From NCBI GenBank assembly GCA_017478965.1, contig JAFVCV010000039.1, positions 1 to 64,000 on the forward strand: a stretch of 64,000 nt of DNA. The letters are read 5' to 3'. This stretch comes from Ruminococcus sp. GTDB taxonomy: Bacteria > Bacillota > Clostridia > Oscillospirales > Ruminococcaceae. The position numbers were made by a program, and so were the translations under genes. Shown piece after piece: positions 1-9,161 of this stretch (positions within the stretch are counted from its first letter, which is position 1; every line of letters starts with the position of its first letter). The notes under the pieces are model-generated. The model was not told the DNA's origin. It made no database searches and saw nothing but the letters and a program-made list of their open reading frames with translations.

Positions 1-1460
1 GACAGGTTAGCGTAAAGGTTAGTGATCTCAGTCTTGAATGCTGCGAGAGCATCTTCATAAGAAGCGGTGTTGCCAAGGAAGTAGTCCTTCATAGCAGCCT
101 GGAACTTCTCGTTGCAGCCCTGGTCGTAAGCACTTACCTTGTTGTCCAGGCTGATCTTCTCAGCAGCTGCGGACAGCAGAGACAGGTGATCCTGACCGCC
201 CAGGAAAGGATTGCTGTAGCCAGCGTCTGTCAGCTTCTTGATGCCAGCCTTGTTGTTAGTGTAGTCCTGCTCGCCCTCGGTGATGGATGCCATGATGTCA
301 GCATCACAGGTCAGCTTGAGCATGATGTCCTTGGTGATCTCTACGTTGTCGGAAGTAGCGCAAGCGCAGAGCCATGTGCCGCCCCAGAAGTAAGACTGAG
401 GACCTTCGCAAGCTCTCCACTCACCGTAACCTCCGTTGCCTACCTCTTCCTTACCGCCGTCGTCTACAGCAGTCTCAAGGGTGTTAGGCAGCAGGGTGAA
501 AGGAATGCCCCATGTAGAGAAGAAGTAACCGAATACCTTACCGTCTACCTTCTGGCCTGCGGTCCACTCAGGATCCCACAGGGAGGTCTTGTTGTTGAAA
601 CCAGCGTCGGTGTAATCCTTGGTCTGGTCAACCCAAGCCTTGATCTGAGGATCAACAGTGATCTTGCCGTCAGCATCTACCCAAGGAGAAGATACGTTGT
701 TGGAGAAGCATCTGTATGTATCGTCGAAGCCGGATACCATGAAGATGCCAGCGTCCTTCATCTTCTGAGCAGTCTCTCTGAATGCATCCCAGTCCTTAAC
801 ATAGTTCTGTACCTCAGCAGGATCGTCGGTACCCAGAACATCTCTTGCATATACTGCATTGTACATGAACAGACCAGGAGTTGCCTGCCATGAAGTACCC
901 TTTACAGAACCGTTGGAATCGGTAACTGCGTCCAGAGTGTACTGATACATATTAGCAGTATCGTCCTTAGTAAGACCAACGCCGCTGTAGATATCCATAG
1001 TAGCGTCAGAGTTGCAGTACTTCAGAGCGTAGTCAGCCTCTACCAGGAACAGGTCGATCTTCATCTCGTCGTCAACCTGGGTCTGGAGAGCTTCGTCCAG
1101 CTTGGTCTGGTAAACGTTGTCAGCGTTGGGGTTGATCACCCAGTTAACTTCTACGCCGTCCCAGAGAGCTGTGTCCTTATTAGGCTCATAGTACTTCTCA
1201 AATCTGCTCTTGAACTCATCGTTCCAGCAGTAGATGTTGTAGACTTTGGTAGAATCCTTGCCTGTCAGGTCAGCGCCTGCATCGCCGGTGTCACCTGTAT
1301 CGCCGGTATCGCCGGTATCACTGCCGCTGTCAGCAGTACCAGCGTTGCCGCCGCTCTTGCTGTCAGCTGTGCTGTCATCAGTGCCGCCGCAAGCAGTCAG
1401 CATAGAACCTGCCAGGCAGAGTGAAAGTGCGCCTGCGAGCCATTTCTTCAGATTTGTCAT
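1..1460 (-). CDS. Carbohydrate ABC transporter substrate-binding lipoprotein (3' end outside window)
   Basis: Translated from the ATG at 1460, which follows GGAGGAAATTTATC, giving about 486 codons open to the window edge. The N-terminus is a lipoprotein signal with lipobox LTAC followed by Gly-Gly, so the mature protein is anchored on the outer face of the membrane. A low-complexity linker of repeated Gly-Asp-Thr units (about residues 36-55) tethers a family-1-like extracellular solute-binding domain. The C-terminus is missing. It lies 60 bp downstream of a LacI regulator on the same strand, so it probably feeds a sugar importer whose permease genes lie outside the window. The substrate cannot be read from sequence. 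The family call comes from overall similarity, with no single diagnostic motif. Confidence 0.8.
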   Translation of the reverse strand, partial: MTNLKKWLAGALSLCLAGSMLTACGGTDDSTADSKSGGNAGTADSGSDTGDTGDTGDTGDAGADLTGKDSTKVYNIYCWNDEFKSRFEKYYEPNKDTALWDGVEVNWVINPNADNVYQTKLDEALQTQVDDEMKIDLFLVEADYALKYCNSDATMDIYSGVGLTKDDTANMYQYTLDAVTDSNGSVKGTSWQATPGLFMYNAVYARDVLGTDDPAEVQNYVKDWDAFRETAQKMKDAGIFMVSGFDDTYRCFSNNVSSPWVDADGKITVDPQIKAWVDQTKDYTDAGFNNKTSLWDPEWTAGQKVDGKVFGYFFSTWGIPFTLLPNTLETAVDDGGKEEVGNGGYGEWRACEGPQSYFWGGTWLCACATSDNVEITKDIMLKLTCDADIMASITEGEQDYTNNKAGIKKLTDAGYSNPFLGGQDHLSLLSAAAEKISLDNKVSAYDQGCNEKFQAAMKDYFLGNTASYEDALAAFKTEITNLYANL

Positions 1461-1498
1461 GATAAATTTCCTCCTTATTGTGCATTATCATATTTGTT

Positions 1499-1519
1499 TT
1501 GTACGGTGTTTCCGTACAA
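1499..1519. promoter_or_regulatory. 8-5-8 inverted repeat between lacI-type gene and binding-protein gene
   Basis: TTGTACGG, 5-nt loop, CCGTACAA is a perfect inverted repeat. It sits just after the regulator's stop (1521) and 40 nt before the binding-protein start. No U-run follows on the minus strand, so it is not a standard terminator. It could be an operator or an intercistronic stability/processing hairpin. Confidence 0.5.
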
Positions 1520-1520
1520 G

Positions 1521-2585
1521 CTAATGCCTTTGATTAAGATCTGCGACCGATGCCCCTTCGATGAGCTGGCCGTCTACTGTGATCACTTCGGTAAAAGTGG
1601 TCTGTGGATTTTCGATCAGCGATACTAGCTGTTTCGCTGCCGCCGTGCCTATGGCAGTGGTGTCCTGCAAATAGGTAGTAAGTCTCGGCGAAAGCAGCTG
1701 TGAATAGGCTATCCCGTCATATCCCACCACAGATACGTCTCCCGGAACGCTCAGCCCCATGTCTTTCACGGCACTGAGCCCGCCCATCGCACTGTAATCG
1801 TCGGGCATGAATATGCAGCTGGGCCTGTCGCTGCCGCTGAGTAGTTTCTTCGTCAGGTCGTATGTCCTCTCAGGATTGTGATAATCCCCCGACAACAGCC
1901 AGTCGGGATTTATATCTATCCCTCTGTTCATACAGGCCTTGCAGAACCCTGCCTGCCTGCGCTCCGCTACTGCGCTCTTGTTGCCCTGTATGTAAGCTAT
2001 CTTCTTATGCCCCATGCCGGTGACATAATCGACAAGCTCCTCGATCCCCTTCTCGTTGTTGGACATTATCGCCGTTCTGCAGTCAAAAATATGGTCGATA
2101 GTCACCACCGGGATATCGCCGTTTATGACCTCGAACACGTCCTGAGTCGTGAAATCGGTACAGGCTATTATCACGCCGTCAACGTTGCGGTACTTGCAGT
2201 GCTCATAGGTAGACATCTTCTGCCTGCCGACATTCTTATTGATAAATGTAATGTCGTACCCCGCAGCCTCAGCCTCTGTCTTGAAACTGTTCAGCACCTT
2301 TGCGAAAAACTCGTGCGTAAGTCCGCTGCCTGCCTCGTCGGAGAACATGACGCCCAGGTTCAGGGTCCTGTTGGTCTTCAACGCCCTGGCCTGCGAATTG
2401 GGGAAATACCCCATCTCCTTGGCAGCCTTCAGCAGCTTCTCACGGGTCGCCTCGCTAACGTCCTTATGCCCGTTCAGCGCTTTGCTGACCGTTGCGACCG
2501 AAACGCCGCAGCGCACGGAAATATCTTTTAATGAAACCATCTGATGTTTCCGCCCACCCTTTCTGGAAGTACTGATACTTCTCAT
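1521..2585 (-). CDS. LacI family transcriptional regulator
   Basis: N-terminal LacI helix-turn-helix (VSLKDISVRCGVSVATVSKA, then LNGHKDVS) followed by a periplasmic-binding-protein-like sensor domain (about residues 75-350). Full length for the family at 354 aa. The first ATG has AAAGGA five bases upstream. An in-frame ATG at 2540 (MVSLKDIS) is the more typical family start, so the first 15 basic residues are uncertain. It precedes the sugar-binding lipoprotein on the same strand and presumably controls uptake of that sugar. AAACGTTT palindromes lie upstream of it, at 2624-2635 and 2663-2670, and are the likely operators for autoregulation. Confidence 0.9.
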   Translation of the reverse strand: MRSISTSRKGGRKHQMVSLKDISVRCGVSVATVSKALNGHKDVSEATREKLLKAAKEMGYFPNSQARALKTNRTLNLGVMFSDEAGSGLTHEFFAKVLNSFKTEAEAAGYDITFINKNVGRQKMSTYEHCKYRNVDGVIIACTDFTTQDVFEVINGDIPVVTIDHIFDCRTAIMSNNEKGIEELVDYVTGMGHKKIAYIQGNKSAVAERRQAGFCKACMNRGIDINPDWLLSGDYHNPERTYDLTKKLLSGSDRPSCIFMPDDYSAMGGLSAVKDMGLSVPGDVSVVGYDGIAYSQLLSPRLTTYLQDTTAIGTAAAKQLVSLIENPQTTFTEVITVDGQLIEGASVADLNQRH

Positions 2586-2623
2586 TTCTGTCCTTTTGCA
2601 GCCGGGCTTGTAATCGTTTTATT

Positions 2624-2670
2624 TTAAACGTTTAAGTAGCCCTGGGACCGTAAAAAGATTTCAAACGTTT
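2624..2670. promoter_or_regulatory. Putative LacI-type operators upstream of the regulator
   Basis: A perfect 12-nt palindrome TTAAACGTTTAA is at 2624-2635 and a second AAACGTTT core at 2663-2670. A third core is at 2971-2978. The central CG palindrome is typical of LacI-family operators. They lie 40-85 bp (and about 390 bp) upstream of the lacI-type gene. A clean sigma-A promoter for that gene was not found by eye. Confidence 0.55.
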
Positions 2671-3445
2671 CCGTCAATAAAAACTATACAATATTTCACC
2701 TGAAATTTCAAGTGCTTTTTCAAATTTTTTTGCTGTGTGTAATAAATTATGTAGCATTGAACAAACCTGGTTTATCTCTTTTGTGCAACCTGACAATTAA
2801 GCGTTTTATTTTGTTACCGTTCTGTAATAAAAACTCTTTCTGCGATCTTTTCTCCGGGCAGTTTAAAATGAAACGGTGTACAATATTTACATAAAAAAGA
2901 CAATTTTTTGATTAATAGTTCTAAAATGTAACAAAGAATTTGTGTACTTTTCGTAAAGGGATTTTCTATCAAACGTTTTCGGGTCGGGATTTAAGAAACT
3001 GTCAAACATTTGTGCAATTTCACAGGTCCTGAGGGCAGCCCCTGCCCCATAAGCGGTCCTCAGCGGGCAAGTGCAGCACAATATATGGTATACTGGTGAT
3101 TTATTGCGGTGAGAGGGCAGTTTCCGGCTCCAGGCGGAGCCGCTCGGCGGGCCACGGCAGGACTTCCGGGGAGGCTGAACTGTCTCCTGGGAGGACCAAG
3201 TACTTTAGTTAAAAATACTACCTAAAACGGTTTCGCAAAAAACGGTCTGCCAGCTTTCGGAGACAGCGAAAACCGTATTTCTGAGTTTTTGCGCAAAAAA
3301 GCCATTTTGCGCTCGCAGTCTGCCGGCAAAGCGGGAGCTGTTCAGAAAATATCCTGAAAAGACAGCGGACGGGACCGTACCGCTGCCGCTTTGACCGCCC
3401 ATAATGTAAATAAATCATTAAATTATCTCAGGACTCAAATAGCTC
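2671..3445. other. Long intergenic region without convincing genes
   Basis: AT-rich on the left (2671-3000) and rich in inverted repeats on the right (3110-3400). The short open frames here lack ribosome-binding sites and recognisable protein character. Visible items are a third AAACGTTT at 2971-2978, a TATACT at 3089-3094 without a good -35, and the hairpin-rich segment described separately. Confidence 0.6.
3111..3402. repeat. Hairpin-rich intergenic segment, possible dispersed repeat or structured RNA
   Basis: Several inverted repeats occur in under 300 nt. CGGCTCC/GGAGCCG (3125-3131 with 3136-3142) is enclosed by CAGTT/AACTG (3118-3122 with 3178-3182). ACGGTTTCGC pairs imperfectly with GCGAAAACCGT (about 3227-3277). 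GCGCAAAA/TTTTGCGC (3291-3298 with 3305-3312) is perfect. AGCGG/CCGCT arms flank a loop near 3363-3384. Two overlapping minus-strand open frames here have no ribosome-binding site. The pattern suggests a dispersed intergenic element or a structured transcript; nothing shows it is expressed. Confidence 0.4.
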
Positions 3446-3474
3446 TTGCAATTTATTGCGGTTTGTGGTATACT
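3446..3474 (+). promoter_or_regulatory. Sigma-A promoter for the GGDEF/EAL gene
   Basis: TTGCAA (3446-3451), 17-nt spacer, TATACT (3469-3474), about 100 nt upstream of the start codon. Confidence 0.7.
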
Positions 3475-3580
3475 ATATAATGAATTATTAGGTATGCTGC
3501 GGATTTATAGCTATTTTTCATAAAATGTTTTGCTTTTTTTACTATAGCGGACATAGGTTCCTTTGACAGGAGGCATGAAC

Positions 3581-6500
3581 TTGGATAAGCAAAGACCCCT
3601 GGTGGGGATAGTCGTGAACGAGGCTGATATGAGTTTTTACACTAAGTCTCTGTATTATATCCAGAAAGAGCTTTTCGCTGCGGACTGTGATGCGGCGGTA
3701 TTTTCCACGCTGCTGACCCAGAACGAGCAGGCGGAGGTGGAGAATTCTGTCTTCGACCTTATCAGCGGCGAGCTTATCGACGGGCTGATCGTCATTGCCA
3801 GCACCTTCAGGGACACGGAGGTCAGGAGGAAGATAAGCTCTCTGATAAAGTCCAAGGGCCTGCCCTGCGTTTTTGTAGAGGCTGAGGTGGAGGGCTATGA
3901 CTGTGTTATGTTCGACAACGATGAAAGCGCTATGACCGTAGCGGAGCATCTTGCTAACTGGCACGGGGTCAGGACTGTCTGCTATGTCAGCGGGGCGGAG
4001 GATTCGCCTTTTCACAACAGGGTGAAGGACAGCTTCATGAAGGCCTTTGAGCAGGTGGGGATAAGCGTGCCGGAGGGTGCGGTCTATCACGGCAGGGACT
4101 GGACGGACGATTACGGTCCTATCGCCAGGAGGATAATAAGCGGCGGACTGCCTGATGCGGTCGTCTGCTGCAGCGACTTCACTGCCGCTGGTATGCTGGG
4201 GGCCTTGTCTGAGGAGGGCATCAGGATACCTGAGGACGTTATCGTCACCGGGTTCAGCCGCAACGAGCCTTTTGAGACAGACTATATAAACATAACCTCC
4301 ATAGAAAGACGGCCCGAGCTGATGTCAAGAAAAGCAGTCAGGAGGTTCCTTGAAAAGATAGGGGTCGAGCCGGGCCCTGCACCGGAGGAGGAGCTGCTTT
4401 CCTGCCGGCTGTATAAGGGAGTGACCTGCGGCTGCGAGGGGATAAACTATCCCGTGATGGCCAGGGCGGCTCTTAACAGCATGACCTACCGCAGGACGGC
4501 TGATTTTGACTCTTACTATAATTTTATGCAGGAGACACTGATAAGCGCCGAAGATTTTGAAGACTATCTGTGGAAGCTGGACTGGTATACCCGTGACCTG
4601 GGGGACCTGGAGGGGTTCTGGCTGTGCCTTAACGACGGCATAATGCACTCCTCCAACGAGAACAGCCGCAGGTTCACGGACAGGATGTTCTTGACCTACA
4701 GAAAGATGGGGGATAACAGGTCTGTGGCCTTTGACCGGAGCTTTGACCGACGGGAGATACTGCCGGAGATGTTCGAGAGAAGGGACAGGCCGGCGGCCTT
4801 TATCTTCAACTGCATTCATTTCAACAATACCAGCTATGGCTATACAGTGCTTTCCTATGGGGACAGCGGGGCTTTCTATGACAGGCATTACGTCATGTGG
4901 CTCAGATATGCCGCCTGTGCCCTGGACAAGCAGCGCAGAAGGTTCATCTATAACGACGCCATAGCCGAGAAGGATATAAGAGATCCGCTGACGGGCCTGC
5001 TGAACGTCAGGGGATATAAACGGATAATGAGTGAACGCTGCGGAGACTTCAACAGGCCGGATAAGCTGCTAAGGGTCATTTCGGTGGACGTGGACAATCT
5101 CAAGGGCATCAACTCCGCCTACGGCTACAGGGAGGGGGACAAGGTCCTCCAGAAGATCTCGGTGCTGCTGAACAACAGCGTGGGAGATGAGGATATCTGT
5201 GCCAGGATAAGCGGCGATGAGTTCATTATCGCCGGGATACTTGATGCGGAGTCTCCGGTAGACGAGGTGCCAAGTAACCTGGAGAGAGGGCTTGACAAGA
5301 TGAACAACGAGGCCGGGGGCGGCTACGGCATACATATCTTCACCTCCAGGGTGAGTGCGCCCGTGACCTCAGAGGACATACTTGACACCCTGGTCTATGA
5401 GGCCAACTATCAGCGCAATCTGGTCAAGGACAACCATAACAAGGGCCGCAAAAAGTATTCTGCATCTCCGGCCTCCGACAGCGAGAGCTTTGACCCGGAG
5501 GAGAGAAAGACTGTGGCCAAGCTCCTGAACGACAATCTTTTCGAGTACCATTTCCAGCCCATAGTCGATGCGAGAAATGCGTCGATAGTGGCATATGAGG
5601 GACTTATGAGGTCCGCCGGGGGCGTCAAGCTGTCGCCTATCGCCATTTTGAGCCATGCTGCCGCAATGGGAAGGCTGGACGATGTGGAAAGGCATACCAT
5701 GAACAATCTTCTGTCCTATTTCCATGAGCACCCGGAAAAGTTCCGCAACAAGATGCTGTTCATAAATTCCATACCGTCATGTACCCTTCCGGACAAGGAG
5801 TTCGCAGAGCTGAGCAGCAAGTATTCCTTTGACAGGATAGTCATAGAGTTTACCGAGCAGACTGAGGCCAGCAGCGAACAGCTCAAAAAGATGCTGGAGA
5901 GGAGCAGCGGCACAGGGTTTAAGATCGCCATAGACGATTACGGTACAGGCTATTCAAACATCAGCTCTCTGCTGGCGTTCAGCCCTAACTGCGTCAAGGT
6001 CGACAGGAGCCTGATAATGAATATCCATGAGGACAACCGCAAGCAGCATTTCACCCGCAACATAATCGACTATGCCCATGACAACAATTTCATGGTGCTG
6101 GCCGAGGGCGTGGAAAAGGTGGAGGAGCTGAAGGTGCTCATAGCTATGGGCGTTGACCTTATACAGGGCTACCTCACCGCAAGGCCTGCCCCGGAGCCTG
6201 TTCAGAGCATAAATGCGGACATAGCTGACAAGATAAGGGAATTCAACAGGTCCAACGACCACCTGAGGCCCCGCAAGACCTATTTCACCGGGGAGGAGAA
6301 GGAAGTCTCGCTGATGGCCCTGGATTTCGATAATTTTACCGATATCTTCGTTAGCTCTGAGGAGTTCACCATCAAGGGGACCCGGAACCATCTGTCAAAT
6401 CTTGCCGTGAGGATAAAGGACGGCATCGAGTGCAGATTGATCCTTGAAGACGTATCCATGGCCGGGGAAAACAACGAGCCTTGCATCACCGTTGGCAAGA

Positions 6501-7306
6501 GCAGCAAGCTGACTCTGGAGATAAGGGGCGCTGTGAACATGACCGGTCCTATAAACGTGCCGGAGACAGCCAGCATTGAAGTAGTGGGAGAGGGCAGTCT
6601 CACGATGGGTTCTCAGAATACCGTGAGCTACGGCATCGGTGCGGACAGGGAACATTCCTACGGCAATATAGGGATATACCTAAAAAACAAGCTGCTCATA
6701 AGGCTGGACGGAGAGTTCTGCGTAGGCATAGGCGGCGGCTTCAACAACGGAGTGTCAAAGATAGTCATTGACGCTAAGGAGGTCGAGATAGACCTGAGCG
6801 GCAGACATCTGATCTGTATCGGCTGCATAGAGTCAACGGCCTATGTGGATATAAGGAACACCCGCCTGATAATGGCGAACCGTGGAGTCACCGGCACGGG
6901 TATAGGCAGCGTGAACAGGTGCCTGGTATCGGAGATACTTAACTGCGACCTGAGCTATGAGGCATCGGGGGACTCCATAACCGGCATAAGCGTTTTCAGC
7001 GACAACGGCAGCAGCGTCAATATCATGGAGAGCAGAGTGAGGATGGGGATCAAAGGCAAGAGCATAGTGGGAATAGGCTCTCCGGTGGGAGTCATAACCG
7101 TCACTGTTTCCGACTGCGAGCTGGATATAGAATGCGAGGGTGCCAGGGCAATCGGCATAGGCTGTCAGTCTCTTGACGGCGGAGTGCAGATACTGAGGTC
7201 CACCGGCAGGATATCCGCTTCCACCAGTCAGGGTGCGCCTGTGGTCGCCCCGGAGGGAAGGCTGGAGATAGACGAGAGCTGCTCTCTGGAGCTGATAAAG
7301 AACTGA
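3581..7306 (+). CDS. Cytoplasmic LacI-type sensor / GGDEF / EAL / beta-solenoid protein
   Basis: Predicted to make and/or degrade cyclic di-GMP in response to a bound ligand. The best start is TTG at 3581, since AGGAGG (3568-3573) sits 7 nt upstream; an ATG at 3575 is too close. It gives 1241 aa. Order: LacI-like periplasmic-binding domain (about 5-280) without a helix-turn-helix; a linker of unknown fold (about 285-470); GGDEF with signature SGDEF at 544-548 and no obvious RxxD inhibitory site; EAL (about 625-880) with the catalytic Glu in EGL (E673) and later motifs IEFTEQ, DDYGTGYSN, KVDRSL, AEGVE and QGY present; then about 330 residues of beta-rich repeats with recurring G-I-G motifs. 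No signal peptide or membrane segment is visible. The catalytic motifs look intact for the EAL half and plausible for the GGDEF half. Confidence 0.9.
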   Translation: MDKQRPLVGIVVNEADMSFYTKSLYYIQKELFAADCDAAVFSTLLTQNEQAEVENSVFDLISGELIDGLIVIASTFRDTEVRRKISSLIKSKGLPCVFVEAEVEGYDCVMFDNDESAMTVAEHLANWHGVRTVCYVSGAEDSPFHNRVKDSFMKAFEQVGISVPEGAVYHGRDWTDDYGPIARRIISGGLPDAVVCCSDFTAAGMLGALSEEGIRIPEDVIVTGFSRNEPFETDYINITSIERRPELMSRKAVRRFLEKIGVEPGPAPEEELLSCRLYKGVTCGCEGINYPVMARAALNSMTYRRTADFDSYYNFMQETLISAEDFEDYLWKLDWYTRDLGDLEGFWLCLNDGIMHSSNENSRRFTDRMFLTYRKMGDNRSVAFDRSFDRREILPEMFERRDRPAAFIFNCIHFNNTSYGYTVLSYGDSGAFYDRHYVMWLRYAACALDKQRRRFIYNDAIAEKDIRDPLTGLLNVRGYKRIMSERCGDFNRPDKLLRVISVDVDNLKGINSAYGYREGDKVLQKISVLLNNSVGDEDICARISGDEFIIAGILDAESPVDEVPSNLERGLDKMNNEAGGGYGIHIFTSRVSAPVTSEDILDTLVYEANYQRNLVKDNHNKGRKKYSASPASDSESFDPEERKTVAKLLNDNLFEYHFQPIVDARNASIVAYEGLMRSAGGVKLSPIAILSHAAAMGRLDDVERHTMNNLLSYFHEHPEKFRNKMLFINSIPSCTLPDKEFAELSSKYSFDRIVIEFTEQTEASSEQLKKMLERSSGTGFKIAIDDYGTGYSNISSLLAFSPNCVKVDRSLIMNIHEDNRKQHFTRNIIDYAHDNNFMVLAEGVEKVEELKVLIAMGVDLIQGYLTARPAPEPVQSINADIADKIREFNRSNDHLRPRKTYFTGEEKEVSLMALDFDNFTDIFVSSEEFTIKGTRNHLSNLAVRIKDGIECRLILEDVSMAGENNEPCITVGKSSKLTLEIRGAVNMTGPINVPETASIEVVGEGSLTMGSQNTVSYGIGADREHSYGNIGIYLKNKLLIRLDGEFCVGIGGGFNNGVSKIVIDAKEVEIDLSGRHLICIGCIESTAYVDIRNTRLIMANRGVTGTGIGSVNRCLVSEILNCDLSYEASGDSITGISVFSDNGSSVNIMESRVRMGIKGKSIVGIGSPVGVITVTVSDCELDIECEGARAIGIGCQSLDGGVQILRSTGRISASTSQGAPVVAPEGRLEIDESCSLELIKN

Positions 7307-7336
7307 TACTATTATATATATAACTGTATATAACGA

Positions 7337-7370
7337 CCGCCGCAGAGCGTAAGTTTTGCGGCGGCTTTTT
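7337..7370 (+). terminator. Intrinsic terminator after the GGDEF/EAL gene
   Basis: CCGCCGC (7337-7343) pairs with GCGGCGG (7358-7364), followed by C and five T. Confidence 0.85.
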
Positions 7371-7453
7371 GTGCGGTCTGCTGAGGTGCGGACCTTATTG
7401 CCTGCGATCTATGGCGAAAACGGCGCAAAAGTAGTGCAGGCGGAAAAAAGGAC

Positions 7454-7482
7454 TTGACATCAGGGGGCTTGGGGTGTATAAT
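7454..7482 (+). promoter_or_regulatory. Consensus sigma-A promoter for the lipoprotein gene
   Basis: TTGACA (7454-7459), 17-nt spacer, TATAAT (7477-7482), leaving a leader of about 105 nt before the ATG at 7597. Both hexamers match consensus exactly. Confidence 0.85.
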
Positions 7483-7596
7483 TATAGTGAACGACTTGAT
7501 TTATAATACATTTGTCGTTGAGCGTAATATGTGTAGCTGGGGAAAGAGCCGGCCCTTAGAAGAAAGATACCGGGCCTGGAAGGAAAGGAACGTGCT

Positions 7597-8619
7597 ATGA
7601 AAATGGGCAGGACCGCCGCCTGTCTTTGCGCCGCCGTGTTGGTCTGCGGACTTGCCGGGTGTAAGGGCAGCGAAGATAAGGATAAGAATAAAAACAGTCT
7701 TAACGACAGCAGCGCAGTGATCTCGGAGACTGTCACCCAGGAGCCGCAGCCGCAGGTGCAGGCTGTGCGCACGGCCAAGGACGGCAAGTATATCATGCAG
7801 GCCTATCAGTTCCTGCAGAGTGAGACTTACAGCATAAAGATAGGCTATACCGACCACAGGGGCAACAATGAGAGCATCTACCGTGTGGTGGACGGTGGGA
7901 ATTATTATCAGCTGGAGAGAAATGATATCGGCTGCGGGGGCAGTATCTTCCTTGACGGCAGCGGGTATGATTTCGACCTGGTCTGCGGGGTCTATAAGGA
8001 GAACCGCAGCAAGCGTCCGGAAAGCCTTATAGAGAGCGTGGTCGAGCAGGATCTGCCGGCGACCTCTACGCATATAGATCCCATAGATGCGCAGAAGTAT
8101 GCGGTGGAAGAGTATACCTATACGGGAGGCACTTTCATCACCGTAATGGATTTTTATTTTGACAGGGATTGCGGCCTGCCGGTCAAATACGTCACCCACT
8201 ATATGGTGGAGGAGGAGAACGGCGATGAGAGCAGGGAAGAGGTCAGGTATATAAGGGATATCTATCCGAAGGCCTTTTTCGGGCTGCCTGAGGACGCTGT
8301 CATAGATGCTCAGCCCACCGGTGGGGAGGATATCTCCACTGACGGTGAAGACTTTTTTGATATGGACATCACTACTGACTCGCAGGACGGGTCGCAGGAT
8401 ATAGACAGGTCTGTGTTCGACATCAGTTTTCTGGATAAGCTGATGGATTTCGACGACATGACCGGCGAACAGAAACAGGGTTTCTGCACAGCTATCTTCG
8501 TCACCGCAGGGGTGAGCACGGAGGAGCTGACCGGGGCAGGTTTCAATGATGAGTCGCTGAAAAATATATCTTTCGATGATTTCGTTTCTCTGGTCTATGA
8601 GTACGGCTACGACGAATAA
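7597..8619 (+). CDS. Secreted lipoprotein of unknown function
   Basis: 340 aa beginning with a short signal peptide and lipobox LAGC (Cys at about residue 22), then a charged low-complexity Lys/Asp stretch that acts as a linker. The remaining domain is not recognised. The C-terminal part (about 240-340) is acidic. The ribosome-binding site is AAGGAAAGGA just upstream of the ATG. A consensus promoter drives it, and the CBS-domain gene follows immediately, so they are probably co-transcribed. Function unknown; surface location is the only firm inference. Confidence 0.75.
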   Translation: MKMGRTAACLCAAVLVCGLAGCKGSEDKDKNKNSLNDSSAVISETVTQEPQPQVQAVRTAKDGKYIMQAYQFLQSETYSIKIGYTDHRGNNESIYRVVDGGNYYQLERNDIGCGGSIFLDGSGYDFDLVCGVYKENRSKRPESLIESVVEQDLPATSTHIDPIDAQKYAVEEYTYTGGTFITVMDFYFDRDCGLPVKYVTHYMVEEENGDESREEVRYIRDIYPKAFFGLPEDAVIDAQPTGGEDISTDGEDFFDMDITTDSQDGSQDIDRSVFDISFLDKLMDFDDMTGEQKQGFCTAIFVTAGVSTEELTGAGFNDESLKNISFDDFVSLVYEYGYDE

Positions 8620-8657
8620 TGTTCTTAGCCGGGAGTAATTTAAGGGATAATTGTGAC

Positions 8658-9110
8658 ATGAATATATTGAAGATACTAAAGCCTAAGGCGCTTATAGAAT
8701 ATCTTTATGACGACTATACCGCAAGGCAGACCCTGGAGAAGATGAAGAACCACGGCTTTTCGGCTGTCCCGGTGATAAACAGGAAGGGGCAGTTCGTCAA
8801 GACCATCTCCGAGGGGGACTTTCTCAGGTTCATGGTGGAGAAGGGTATGTACGACACCAGGGAGATGGAGAATTATCCCATCAGCAGCATACCGACCAAG
8901 GTCAATATGAGGACTGTGTATGTTTATTCCACCGTTGAGGACCTGATACTGCTGAGCATGAACCAGAACTTCGTGCCGGTGGTGGACGACAGGAATATTT
9001 TCATAGGTATAGTCACCAGAAGCGACATACTCAAATACTGCCACGACACTATAGATGACTATAAGAGGCTCTATGGCCCGCTGGAGGATACAGAGGCGGC
9101 CAGGGCATGA
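8658..9110 (+). CDS. CBS domain pair protein
   Basis: Two CBS motifs in tandem (about residues 8-65 and 75-135) form one Bateman module, which in this family binds adenine nucleotides or similar ligands. No other domain is attached. The start is placed at ATG 8658 (MNILKILKPKAL), matching the usual N-terminus of short clostridial CBS proteins. An upstream in-frame ATG at 8619 overlaps the previous stop and would add 13 unrelated residues. It lies between a lipoprotein gene and a D-Ala-D-Ala carboxypeptidase gene on the same strand. The ligand and effector partner cannot be told. Confidence 0.85.
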   Translation: MNILKILKPKALIEYLYDDYTARQTLEKMKNHGFSAVPVINRKGQFVKTISEGDFLRFMVEKGMYDTREMENYPISSIPTKVNMRTVYVYSTVEDLILLSMNQNFVPVVDDRNIFIGIVTRSDILKYCHDTIDDYKRLYGPLEDTEAARA

Positions 9111-9161
9111 GAGATATGTAATAAACAGGATATATATACCAAGAAAGGATCGGTAAGGAGA

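Noticed and set aside
186-893. 235-residue plus-strand open frame
   Set aside because: It is antisense to the sugar-binding lipoprotein, whose frame has a signal peptide, ribosome-binding site and coherent sequence.
1878-2531. 217-residue plus-strand open frame
   Set aside because: Lies opposite the LacI regulator and has no ribosome-binding site or family character.
2712-3081. Two short open frames in AT-rich intergenic DNA
   Set aside because: No ribosome-binding sites, low-complexity sequence, and no recognisable protein features.
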